From Sulfurimonas sp. HSL-1716 (lineage in GTDB: Bacteria > Campylobacterota > Campylobacteria > Campylobacterales > Sulfurimonadaceae), in the NCBI RefSeq assembly GCF_039645975.1, contig NZ_CP147918.1, positions 868,001 to 932,000 on the forward strand: a stretch of 64,000 nt of DNA, read 5' to 3'. The notes beneath the pieces were generated by a model, which made no database searches, was not told the DNA's origin, and saw only the letters and a list, made by a program, of their open reading frames with translations. Shown here piece by piece: positions 26,980 to 35,262 of this stretch (positions are counted from its first letter, which is position 1; each line of letters opens with the position of its first letter). Both the position numbers and the translations under genes were made by a program.

Positions 26980-26993
26980 ATAAATAGATTTAT
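26980..26993. promoter_or_regulatory. Palindromic operator candidate between sorA and lysR
   Basis: ATAAAT and ATTTAT arms around AG form a 14-base dyad. Its centre (26986.5) falls almost midway between the predicted sorA and lysR -10 elements. LysR-type regulators typically bind a T-N11-A dyad in such a shared region. Here the nearest match is T-N10-A, so the fit is only approximate. Confidence 0.45.
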
Positions 26994-27019
26994 TAATCTT
27001 TTTATTCAATTTTTTTGTA

Positions 27020-27025
27020 TATAAT
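27020..27025 (+). promoter_or_regulatory. -10 element of the lysR promoter
   Basis: TATAAT, 25 bases before the ATG at 27051, in the 124-base gap divergent from sorA. An in-frame TTG at 27015 lies upstream of this -10 and so cannot be the start. Confidence 0.5.
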
Positions 27026-27050
27026 TATAGGACTTATAAAGGAAAAAACA

Positions 27051-27917
27051 ATGTTTACATTAAAACAGCTTGAAGTTTTCATATCTCTGGCACATAAGCA
27101 AAAGGTTATCGACGTCGCTGCGGAGTTCAATATGAGCCAGTCCGCCATCTCTATGTCGGTAAAAGAGCTGGAAAAGATAGTAGGTGAAAATCTTTTTGAA
27201 AGAATAGGCAAAAAATTGACATTGAATGAAAGAGGAGTGCTTTTTTTAGAACAGATATTTCCGCATGTCGATTCTCTTCAGAAAATCTTTACGAACTTCT
27301 CTTCTCAAAAGATAGAGGGAAATCTGCGTATCTGCGCAAGTGTTACGATAACCAATTATCTTTTGCCAAAATATATAGACGAATACAGCCGTATACGCAA
27401 GAATGTAAAATTTTCTTTGAAATCGGCAAACACGAACGACGTAATACATATGATAAAAGAGGGCGTATACGATATCGGATTCATAGAAGACAAGTGCAAT
27501 GACGAGGCACTTGTCTGTAAAAAGATAATTACGGATGAGCTGGTAGTTGTTACGTCTAACAAAGAACTGGCGGCAAAAAAAGGCCACTACATAGACAATT
27601 TGTCAAATATGCAGTGGATAATGAGAGAGGTAGGTTCAGGAACGAGAGCTGTATTTTTGGATGCTATCGCTCCCGAGCCCGTAAATATCTATATGGAGTT
27701 CGATCATACAGAGACGATAAAAAAATTCTTGAAACTGAGTCCCAACTACATCAGTTGTCTTCCTAAGATATCCGTAGAAAAAGAGCTGCGCGAAGGCTTG
27801 CTTTTCGAGCTTGATATTCACGGTTACAGTTTTGAAAGGGATTTTATCCTCATCATGAGAAAAGACAAAAAAGTCAGCATGCTGGTGGATGATTTTACCG
27901 AGTTTATTAAGCTATAA
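27051..27917 (+). CDS. LysR-family transcriptional regulator, probable sorAB regulator
   Basis: A 288-residue LysR-type regulator. The N-terminal winged helix-turn-helix (1-60) reads TLKQLEVFISLAHKQK and then AAEFNMSQSAISMSVKELEK. The C-terminal effector-binding domain (about 88-288) has two alpha/beta lobes, with IRICASVTITNYLLPKYI-like strands at its beginning. It is transcribed divergently from sorA across 124 bases holding a dyad, the classic arrangement for a LysR regulator and its target. The effector may be sulfite or another sulfur compound, which is inference. ATG 27051 is chosen for its AAAGGA and the TATAAT upstream. Confidence 0.9.
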   Translation: MFTLKQLEVFISLAHKQKVIDVAAEFNMSQSAISMSVKELEKIVGENLFERIGKKLTLNERGVLFLEQIFPHVDSLQKIFTNFSSQKIEGNLRICASVTITNYLLPKYIDEYSRIRKNVKFSLKSANTNDVIHMIKEGVYDIGFIEDKCNDEALVCKKIITDELVVVTSNKELAAKKGHYIDNLSNMQWIMREVGSGTRAVFLDAIAPEPVNIYMEFDHTETIKKFLKLSPNYISCLPKISVEKELREGLLFELDIHGYSFERDFILIMRKDKKVSMLVDDFTEFIKL

Positions 27918-27918
27918 T
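27913..27918 (+). promoter_or_regulatory. -10 element of the rsmH promoter
   Basis: TATAAT overlapping the stop codon of the lysR gene, 31 bases before the rsmH ATG. It would allow rsmH, the FtsL-like gene and the RND gene to be expressed independently of lysR. Motif-based. Confidence 0.45.
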
Positions 27919-27949
27919 TACATTAAAAGTTAAAAAAGGCCTGTTTGTC

Positions 27950-28873
27950 ATGAAAGATATCCCGCACATCCCCGTTTTGTACAGAGAAGTCTTAGAGGCT
28001 TTTGACGACGTGGACGAAGGGATCATAATAGACTGTACCATGGGATACGGCGGGCACTCTTCACTGCTGTTAGAGAACAAGCCCGGTATCAAGCTTATCG
28101 GTATAGATCAAGATCAGACGGCCATCGACTTTTCGACCGAGCGATTAGGGCCGTTTAAAGAGAGAGTAGAGATCAAAAAAGGTCGTTTTTCCAAAGTGAT
28201 TAAAGAGATACTGAAAAACAACGATGTTACTGAAATAAAAGGGATTCTGGCGGACATCGGAGTGTCTTCTTTGCAGCTGGATCAAAAAGAGAGAGGGTTC
28301 TCCTACGAAAGTGATACTCTTGATATGAGAATGGATAAAGATGCTCTCTTGAGTGCATCGGATGTCGTAAACGGTTATTCTGTCATCGAACTTGAAAAAA
28401 TACTCAGAGATTACGGCGAGATGAGAAACTATAAACAGGTGGCGTCATACATCGTAAATAACCGTCCTTTTCATTCTGCAAAAGAGCTGAGCGAAAAGCT
28501 CAGGCATCTTCTTCCTCGCGGCAAGAAGATCCATCCCGCCACTCTTTTGATGCAGGCGATCCGAATCGAGGTAAACGATGAACTAGGCGAGTTAAACACG
28601 CTTTTAGACGAGATACAAAATATAGGACTTGTCGATACAGACGTTGCAATCATCTCGTTTCATTCGCTTGAAGACAGGATTGTAAAGCAGAGATTTAACG
28701 AGTGGAGTAAAGAGTGTATATGTCCGCCTGAAGCATTCAGGTGTACTTGTACAAGAGATCACGCTATCGGCAGGGTAAAGTCGAAAAAGCCGATCACTGC
28801 AAAAGAGGACGAACTTAAAAAAAATCCAAGAAGCAGAAGTGCGAAATTAAGAGTATTTAAGATAAAAAGATGA
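27950..28873 (+). CDS. rsmH: 16S rRNA (cytosine(1402)-N(4))-methyltransferase
   Basis: Methylates N4 of C1402 in the 16S rRNA decoding site using S-adenosylmethionine (formerly MraW). The 307-residue protein has the N-terminal HIPVLYREVLE and the SAM-binding DCTMGYGGHSS. GILADIGVSSLQLDQKERGFSY and the C-terminal IISFHSLEDRIVKQRF are also present, all highly conserved in RsmH. It overlaps the following FtsL-like gene by four bases. In many bacteria mraW heads the division/cell-wall cluster, and only the FtsL-like neighbour remains here. Confidence 0.96.
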   Translation: MKDIPHIPVLYREVLEAFDDVDEGIIIDCTMGYGGHSSLLLENKPGIKLIGIDQDQTAIDFSTERLGPFKERVEIKKGRFSKVIKEILKNNDVTEIKGILADIGVSSLQLDQKERGFSYESDTLDMRMDKDALLSASDVVNGYSVIELEKILRDYGEMRNYKQVASYIVNNRPFHSAKELSEKLRHLLPRGKKIHPATLLMQAIRIEVNDELGELNTLLDEIQNIGLVDTDVAIISFHSLEDRIVKQRFNEWSKECICPPEAFRCTCTRDHAIGRVKSKKPITAKEDELKKNPRSRSAKLRVFKIKR

Positions 28874-29148
28874 ATGACAAACATGAGATTTTAGATGAGG
28901 TTTCCTCTGTTATAAAACCGAAAAAAGCATTGGATTTAAAGTATCTGCTGCAGCTGCTGCTCATAATCTCTTTGGTCTTTATAACGGTTTTTCCAAAGAT
29001 GTATCTGCAGCATGAGATATACTATAAAAGCAGGGAAATCGCCAAACTGCAAAGGGAATACGATTCGCTGAAAGAGGAACATGAGATAATCAACGCCAAA
29101 GTAGAGGCGATAAAGTTTAAAAACCAGATACTCGACACTATATTTTAG
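28870..29148 (+). CDS. FtsL-like single-span coiled-coil protein
   Basis: A 92-residue protein with a polar cytoplasmic N-terminus (1-24), one transmembrane helix (about 25-46) and a periplasmic coiled coil (about 52-88, with KSREIAKLQREYDSLKEEHEIINAKVEA). This layout, the size and the place directly after rsmH (4-base overlap) match FtsL, a divisome component that bridges FtsB and FtsQ. FtsL sequences diverge strongly, so identity rests on topology and synteny and not on motifs. Confidence 0.6.
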   Translation: MNDKHEILDEVSSVIKPKKALDLKYLLQLLLIISLVFITVFPKMYLQHEIYYKSREIAKLQREYDSLKEEHEIINAKVEAIKFKNQILDTIF

Positions 29149-29156
29149 GAACTGTT

Positions 29157-32100
29157 TTGATCAGAAGATTCGTCGAATTTGCCATAGACAAACCGATCTT
29201 AAACCATATATTTCTGCTGTTTATATTGGTGATGTCTGCATTTGCCTATCTCAACGTTCCAAAAGAGATATTCCCTCCGATCGACACGGACCAGATCATC
29301 ATCAGCGGCGGTTATGCAGGTACGAGTCCGGACGTACTTGATAAGATGGCCGCCAAGAACATAGAAGACGAACTCAAAAATATTGAATCACTCGATACTA
29401 TCAAGACGGTCATAAAAAACGGTGCTTTTACTATAACCGTGGATATCAAACGCGGTTCGAACAATATTTCCGTACTCAACGACGTAAAAGACGCGATAGA
29501 CAAGATAAAGCACGATCTTCCTTCAGATATGAACGATCCTATAGCCAAGATACAGGAAAAATCTTTTCCTCTTGTTCTGATAGCGCTTGCGGGGAAGGTA
29601 AGTACAAAAGAGCTGATACAGCGTGCGGACGAGCTGAAAAGCGAACTTTCAAAGCTCAAAGACCTAAGTGAGATAACTATCAGAGGAGACGCCGATGACG
29701 AACTCGTCTTTCGCATAAACGAAGAGCGCATCAAAGCATACGGGCTTGATCAGCCATCGGTCGTAGCTGCGCTTTCAAATATCAGTTCCATCTTTCCTGT
29801 AGGGACCATAAAACAAAGAGGGTCGCATCTGTTCATATCGACGTATAACGGCGAAAAAAATAAAAAAAGCGTGGAGGACACACTCATAAGCGTCTTGGGC
29901 AAAAGGGTAAGGATAGGCGATATAGCAGCCGTATCCTTTGAACTCAGCGACGAGAGCGAGATATCTCATTATAACGGCGTGAGAAATATTTCCGTCAATA
30001 TCACAAAATCGAAATCCGGAAACGCGATAGCTCTTTCAAGACAGATAAAACAGATACTCAAAGAAAAGGAGAAGCAATATCCAAACTTGCAGTACAGAGT
30101 TTATACGGATACTTCCATCTGGATAAAAAACCGTCTTAATACGGTTGTTTCAAACATACTTTTCGGACTTATTCTGGTATTTGCATCACTGCTCATTTTT
30201 GTCAACCGCGGTATCGCTTTTGTCGTGGCTATAGGGATTCCCGTCAGTTTTATGATAGGTCTCATTGCGACGCAGCTTTTGGGTGACAGTATCAATATGC
30301 TCTCTCTTTTGGGTGCGCTTATCGCTCTTGGGATGCTGGTGGACGAGGCTATCGTCGTGGCGGAAAATATCTATAGACATCTGGAAGAGGGAAAAAGCAG
30401 GCGCGAGGCTGCGGTGATCGGTGCTGTTGAGATGTTTCCCGCAGTACTTACCGCAACGCTTACAACCATTTTCGCATTTTTGCCGATGCTTTTGCTGACG
30501 GGAGACATGGGAGCGTTCATAAAGATCATTCCCGTCATGATATCCGTACTCCTTCTCAGCTCTCTTTTTGAAGCGTTCTACTTTCTTCCTCTGCATGCTT
30601 ATGATTTTTTAAGGCTGCAAAAAGAGAGTTTTGCCACTCATTCCATCTGGGCGCATCTTTACAGATGGTATGACGTGCTGCTTCATTTTTTATTTAGAAA
30701 AAAGCTTTTGTCGCTGATAATGATAGTTGTGAGCATTCTGCTTGGAACGTTCGTGATGGTCAAACAAAGCAAGTTTCAGCTTTTTCCGGAGTTCGACGTT
30801 ACGCAGATATACGTAAGCGGTAAAGTAGATGTGAACTCCGAACTTCAAGACACCGAAAAACAGGTTACACGCATAGAGAAGATGCTGTTGAAAAAACTCA
30901 ATAAAAAAGAGTTCTCAAGCGTTACGAGTGTTATCGGGATCAAAATAGATGCCAAAAACGAAGCAGAACTCGGCGACAATCTGTTTCAGATATTTATAGA
31001 TCTCAAAGAGCGCGCTCCGGATAATTTTTACAACAGATATATAAATCCTTTTCTCAGCATCGATTATGATAAAAAGCTATTGGTACGCGAGCGCGATGCA
31101 AAAGATATGGCCGAGGAGATAAAAGAGTGGATCAAAAATTTCAAGAACGAAAAAGACGAGAACAAAAATCCGGTCTTTGACGAACTCAGCGTAACCGTTC
31201 CGGGAGCCGGCGTAGTGGCGAACGATATAGAGATCAGTCTCAGCGGAAAAAGTGAAGATGAGATAATCAAAGGAGTGAAAAAACTGCAGTCGGCTCTTTT
31301 TAAAGTAAACGGCGTTTATAACATAGCAGACGATGCGGCTATCGGCGCAAAAGAGCTGAAGCTCCGCGTGAACAGATACGGTCAATCGCTGGGCTTTAAC
31401 GAGCAGACGGTCTCAAACCAGCTTCGGTCATTTTATTTAAAGGGTGAATATGCAAAGATGTTCAATGAAGACGGACTTATCCGTATAAGGGTAGAAGGGG
31501 ATGTAAAAGACAGACTTTCCTCTTTAAACGATATAGAGTTGAGCATTCCGGGATCGGATCGTTTCGTTTCATTGAAAGATATCTGTGATTTTATCGTAGT
31601 ACAGGGGTTTGTCACGATAAACAAAGAGGACGGAAAAAGGATACGTACCGTTTTTGCATCTCTTGATAAGAGAAAAATAACCTCTTCAGAAGTGATGCAA
31701 AAAATAACACCCGTGATCAAAGAACTGCAAAAGGAAGGGTATACGCTTGATATAAAAGGGGAGGAAAAAGAGAACAACAAAAATAAAAAAGAGATAGGCG
31801 AATCGGCTATTATCGCAATATTTTTGATCTTTATCACTCTGATCTGGCTGTTCAACTCCTTTAGAAAATCACTGATCGTGTTAAGTACCATACCTTTGTC
31901 GCTGCTGGGAGTTCTGGCAGGGCACCTTATTATGGGCATAAACATCACGATGCCGGGACTAATAGGCATCGTCGGACTTGCCGGAGTCGTGGTCAACGAC
32001 GGGCTGATCATGGTCAGTTTTATTAAAGAAGCAAAAAACAGCGAAGAGCTTATGAAGATGGCAAGGACAAGGCTGCGGCCTATTCTTTTAACGTCGATAA

Positions 32101-32279
32101 CGACCGTTTTGGGGCTTTCTACCCTTATCTTTTTTGCTTCTGGCCAAGCTTTGATCCTTCAACCCATGGCCGTTTCTTTAGGATTCGGTGTAACCTGGGC
32201 AACTGTGCTGAATCTAATCTATGTTCCGCTACTCTACGCTGTCGTGTACAGAATAAGACCTCCTGTGCAGATAGCATGA
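29157..32279 (+). CDS. RND-family efflux permease
   Basis: A 1040-residue inner-membrane transporter with the RND layout: TM1 (about 13-32), a large periplasmic loop, TM2-6 (about 335-480), TM7 (about 520-540), a second large loop and TM8-12 (about 870-1030). TM4 reads LGMLVDEAIVVAEN, where AcrB has VDDAIVVVEN, so the second Asp is Glu. TM10 reads VVVNDGLIMV, without the Lys of AcrB. The proton relay is thus altered. No membrane-fusion protein or outer-membrane channel gene is adjacent. The start is TTG (29157), with AGGAAC upstream, eight bases after the FtsL-like gene. The substrate is unknown. Confidence 0.88.
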   Translation: MIRRFVEFAIDKPILNHIFLLFILVMSAFAYLNVPKEIFPPIDTDQIIISGGYAGTSPDVLDKMAAKNIEDELKNIESLDTIKTVIKNGAFTITVDIKRGSNNISVLNDVKDAIDKIKHDLPSDMNDPIAKIQEKSFPLVLIALAGKVSTKELIQRADELKSELSKLKDLSEITIRGDADDELVFRINEERIKAYGLDQPSVVAALSNISSIFPVGTIKQRGSHLFISTYNGEKNKKSVEDTLISVLGKRVRIGDIAAVSFELSDESEISHYNGVRNISVNITKSKSGNAIALSRQIKQILKEKEKQYPNLQYRVYTDTSIWIKNRLNTVVSNILFGLILVFASLLIFVNRGIAFVVAIGIPVSFMIGLIATQLLGDSINMLSLLGALIALGMLVDEAIVVAENIYRHLEEGKSRREAAVIGAVEMFPAVLTATLTTIFAFLPMLLLTGDMGAFIKIIPVMISVLLLSSLFEAFYFLPLHAYDFLRLQKESFATHSIWAHLYRWYDVLLHFLFRKKLLSLIMIVVSILLGTFVMVKQSKFQLFPEFDVTQIYVSGKVDVNSELQDTEKQVTRIEKMLLKKLNKKEFSSVTSVIGIKIDAKNEAELGDNLFQIFIDLKERAPDNFYNRYINPFLSIDYDKKLLVRERDAKDMAEEIKEWIKNFKNEKDENKNPVFDELSVTVPGAGVVANDIEISLSGKSEDEIIKGVKKLQSALFKVNGVYNIADDAAIGAKELKLRVNRYGQSLGFNEQTVSNQLRSFYLKGEYAKMFNEDGLIRIRVEGDVKDRLSSLNDIELSIPGSDRFVSLKDICDFIVVQGFVTINKEDGKRIRTVFASLDKRKITSSEVMQKITPVIKELQKEGYTLDIKGEEKENNKNKKEIGESAIIAIFLIFITLIWLFNSFRKSLIVLSTIPLSLLGVLAGHLIMGINITMPGLIGIVGLAGVVVNDGLIMVSFIKEAKNSEELMKMARTRLRPILLTSITTVLGLSTLIFFASGQALILQPMAVSLGFGVTWATVLNLIYVPLLYAVVYRIRPPVQIA

Positions 32280-32324
32280 GAGAGTTTTTCTTGATCATGC
32301 GTAAGCGTTTATATAGAGTCGATG

Positions 32325-32333
32325 TGATATAAT
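32325..32333 (+). promoter_or_regulatory. Extended -10 promoter before the small acidic protein gene
   Basis: A perfect extended -10: TG (32325-32326), A, then TATAAT (32328-32333), 17 bases before the ATG at 32351. It probably drives the run from the small acidic protein through hemA and proS. Confidence 0.55.
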
Positions 32334-32350
32334 CGCAAAAATAATATTTA

Positions 32351-32644
32351 ATGGATACCGATATGTACAATATTTTTGAAGATGAAGATGATATCTTCAT
32401 GGGCTCGCCTAAGAGCAAATTTATGGATATCATCTTCAATGCAAACCGTGGTTTAGTCGATGCTGAATTGGAGCGCATCATAGAGCGTATGGCTGTTTTA
32501 GAACTTATGCTAAACGCAGACGATGCAGAAGCATTGGAAAGAGATATTGCACAATTTGCTTTTGAAAATCTTGACGATGTTCAGACAAAAGTAAAAAGTC
32601 TTTATATCGAAAGTATGGGGAATGTTCTGACTCAGAACGAGTAA
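32351..32644 (+). CDS. Small acidic protein, function unknown
   Basis: A 97-residue soluble protein with an Asp/Glu-rich N-terminus (FEDEDDIFMGSPKSKFMDIIF) and two predicted helices (about 37-55 and 58-88) rich in Glu, Leu and Ala. I recognise no family. The start may be ATG 32351 or the in-frame ATG at 32363, and neither has a clear Shine-Dalgarno. It is the first gene after a strong promoter and precedes a secreted protein by eight bases. Confidence 0.6.
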   Translation: MDTDMYNIFEDEDDIFMGSPKSKFMDIIFNANRGLVDAELERIIERMAVLELMLNADDAEALERDIAQFAFENLDDVQTKVKSLYIESMGNVLTQNE

Positions 32645-32652
32645 GAATTTTA

Positions 32653-33081
32653 ATGATCAGATTTTTACAGGTAATTTTACTCTTATCCTTTTTTAGTGTT
32701 TCGATTAATGCACAACTTTATAAAACGAAGTACAATATAAAACTAAAAAAGGATAAAACAGAGAAAATTCTTGTAAAATATGAGGGTATTGAAAAATTAT
32801 TTAAATTTAGATGGACTCTGTATCATAATGACGGACTGGTTGTCCTGAGGTCTTATGATGAGGCAGTAGCACAAAATATACTTTATTTAAATCATGTGAA
32901 CCAATCGGTTAGAGTGGAGTTAAAAACGCGTGCAGGCGGATTTTACTCGTTGCCGTATATTATTTTAAAATTTGTAAAATTTGATTATCAGACACAAGAA
33001 GCTGTTTTCGAGCTTTTTCTTTTTGATAAAAAAGAGCAGATAGATTTGAAGTTTTTGACCAAGGAAGCATTGCAGGGATGA
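32653..33081 (+). CDS. Predicted periplasmic protein, function unknown
   Basis: A 142-residue protein with a signal peptide (1-20, MIRFLQVILLLSFFSVSINAQ). A mostly beta-strand mature part follows, with alternating hydrophobic residues such as RWTLYHNDGLVVLRSYD and SVRVELKTRAGGFYSLPYI. No Cys, no lipobox and no known motif. It overlaps the polyprenyl synthase gene by four bases, so the two are translated from one message. I do not assign a function. Confidence 0.65.
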   Translation: MIRFLQVILLLSFFSVSINAQLYKTKYNIKLKKDKTEKILVKYEGIEKLFKFRWTLYHNDGLVVLRSYDEAVAQNILYLNHVNQSVRVELKTRAGGFYSLPYIILKFVKFDYQTQEAVFELFLFDKKEQIDLKFLTKEALQG

Positions 33082-33968
33082 TTGAGAGAGTAGAACAAGA
33101 GATAGACAGACTGATAAAAGAGATAGATTATGATGACGTCACTCATCTGTTCTCGACTCTTGCAGGCGGAAAACGCTTGCGCGCCAAACTCGTGTTGAAA
33201 ATCGCATCCGTGAACGACGAATCGGTATTGCTGGCCGCCATTATCGAGCTCATACATGCTGCCAGCCTGTTACATGACGATGTGATAGACGATGCCTCGC
33301 TAAGACGCGGAAACGCTTCTGTGAATGCTACTGAAGGAAGCAAGATCGCCATAATGCTGGGAGATATACTCTATTCAAAAGCCTTCACCTCCCTTGTTTC
33401 GTTCGATAAACAGATCGCATCCGTCGTTTCTTCTGCGGTCACTTCGCTCTCCGTGGGAGAGATGCAAGACGTCAACCTTGCAAAAAACTTCAACGATGAT
33501 GAAAAGACATATCTGGACATGCTTTATCTCAAAACAGCTTCGCTCATAGAGGCGAGTGCGACGGCAGCCGCTGTTTTGGCAGGTAAAGATATGGCGTCGT
33601 ATGCCCTTTACGGTAAGAATCTCGGTCTTTCGTTTCAAATCATAGATGATATCTTGGATATCGTCTCAGACGAAAAAACACTCGGAAAACCCGCTATGAA
33701 CGATTTTGTGGAGGGAAAATGTACTTTGCCTTACATCTATCTTTATCACTCTTTGGATGATGAAAACAAAAAAAGACTGGTCTCTTTACATGGCAAGAAA
33801 ATATCTTCGCAAGACAGTATCTGGATAAAAACAAAAATGGATGAACACAAATCCATCGAAAAATCGTTTGCACTGGCTGTAAAACTTTCAAACGAAGCAA
33901 AGCAAGCGGTTCTAAAGGATGTGGAATTGACAGAAATTTTAGACACAATGATAAAAAGAAGTTACTAA
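33078..33968 (+). CDS. ispB: Polyprenyl diphosphate synthase
   Basis: Trans-prenyl transferase that extends allylic diphosphates with isopentenyl diphosphate to make the side chain of menaquinone. The 296-residue protein has the first Asp-rich motif LLHDDVIDDASLRRG (about 73-87) with GGKRLRA upstream. The second is QIIDDILDIVSDEKTLGKP. Both carry the DDxxD-type residues that bind magnesium. The product chain length cannot be read with certainty. It ends by overlapping hemA by one base. Confidence 0.9.
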   Translation: MIERVEQEIDRLIKEIDYDDVTHLFSTLAGGKRLRAKLVLKIASVNDESVLLAAIIELIHAASLLHDDVIDDASLRRGNASVNATEGSKIAIMLGDILYSKAFTSLVSFDKQIASVVSSAVTSLSVGEMQDVNLAKNFNDDEKTYLDMLYLKTASLIEASATAAAVLAGKDMASYALYGKNLGLSFQIIDDILDIVSDEKTLGKPAMNDFVEGKCTLPYIYLYHSLDDENKKRLVSLHGKKISSQDSIWIKTKMDEHKSIEKSFALAVKLSNEAKQAVLKDVELTEILDTMIKRSY

Positions 33969-35254
33969 TGCACTACTTAACGATAAGCTTTACGCATAAA
34001 AATTCAACCATAGAGATTCGTGAGAAACTCTCTTTCTCAAACGATGAACAGTTAAAAGACTGTCTGGCAAAGCTAAACTCTTCAGAAGCCATTCATGAAA
34101 GTATTCTTATCTCGACATGCAACAGAATGGAAGTACTGGTAAGCTGCTCTAGCGTCATGACGGCAACAAAACATATCTTTAAGCTTTTAAACGAACGTTC
34201 GGGCATAAGCGAAGAAGAGCTTGAAGGCCGTGCGGATATCTTTGACGATCAAGGGGCGATTCACCACCTCTTTAGCGTCGCGTCCTCACTGGATTCTTTG
34301 GTCATAGGCGAGACGCAGATCGCAGGACAGCTTAAAGACGCGTTTAGATTCTCTTACGATAACAACTTCTGCGGACAAAAACTTTCGCGTGCTATGCATT
34401 ACGCGTTTAAATGCGCCGCAGCGGTGAGAAACGTTACGAATATCTCTTCAAAACCGGTTTCCATAGCAAGTGTCGCGGTAACGAAGCTTCGTGACGTCTT
34501 AAAAGATATAGAGGGGAAAAAAGCCCTGGTCATCGGTGTAGGCGAGATGTCCGAGATCACGGCCAAGCACCTGGCTTCTAACGGAGTAGAGGTCTATATA
34601 GTGAACAGAACAAGAGAAAGTGCAGAAGATCTCGCGGTCGAATGCGGTGCGAAGGTCAAAGATTTTTCCGAACTCTCCGATCTCGTCAATCAATTCGAGA
34701 TCCTCTTTACGGCGACATCTTCTAAAGAACCTATAATCACGGATGCGATCATAAAGAACTGTGATTTTGAGCGTTTTTGGTTTGACATGGCGCTGCCGCG
34801 CGATATAAGCTTTTCTCACGGCGAGAACATAAATCTGTTTGTGATAGACGATCTTAAATCGATCGTCAACGAAAATATGACTATCAGAGAGGATGAAGCA
34901 AAACGTTCCTATGCGATCATAGGACGTCAAACTATGCAGTTTTACGAATGGCTTAGAAGTTTATCGGTAGAGCCTATCATCAAAGAGATATACAATCATG
35001 CTCATAAAGCCGCGCAGGAAGAGACCAACCGTGTCATATCAAACGGGTATATCCCTAAAGAGTATGAAAAAGAGATACTGAAAATGAATGAACAGGTATT
35101 GAAAAGATTTTTGCATGATATCACGCATAAGATACGTCAAGTGTCCGGCGAGGCCAATGCAGATACGATGATAGAATCGATAAAGTTTTTATTGAGAAAT
35201 GAAAAATCTTCACTATTAGACAAATATAAATGCGAATACACTATTAAAGGCTGA
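33968..35254 (+). CDS. hemA: Glutamyl-tRNA reductase
   Basis: First step of C5-pathway tetrapyrrole synthesis, reducing glutamyl-tRNA to glutamate-1-semialdehyde with NADPH. The 428-residue protein has catalytic C51 in ISTCNRMEVLV, followed by LVIGETQIAGQLKDAF. The NADPH-binding domain carries ALVIGVGEMSE. A C-terminal dimerisation helix (about 320-420) completes the family layout. It sits between a polyprenyl synthase and proS. hemC lies 3 kb downstream in the same orientation. Confidence 0.95.
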   Translation: MHYLTISFTHKNSTIEIREKLSFSNDEQLKDCLAKLNSSEAIHESILISTCNRMEVLVSCSSVMTATKHIFKLLNERSGISEEELEGRADIFDDQGAIHHLFSVASSLDSLVIGETQIAGQLKDAFRFSYDNNFCGQKLSRAMHYAFKCAAAVRNVTNISSKPVSIASVAVTKLRDVLKDIEGKKALVIGVGEMSEITAKHLASNGVEVYIVNRTRESAEDLAVECGAKVKDFSELSDLVNQFEILFTATSSKEPIITDAIIKNCDFERFWFDMALPRDISFSHGENINLFVIDDLKSIVNENMTIREDEAKRSYAIIGRQTMQFYEWLRSLSVEPIIKEIYNHAHKAAQEETNRVISNGYIPKEYEKEILKMNEQVLKRFLHDITHKIRQVSGEANADTMIESIKFLLRNEKSSLLDKYKCEYTIKG

Positions 35255-35262
35255 TAAAGTAG

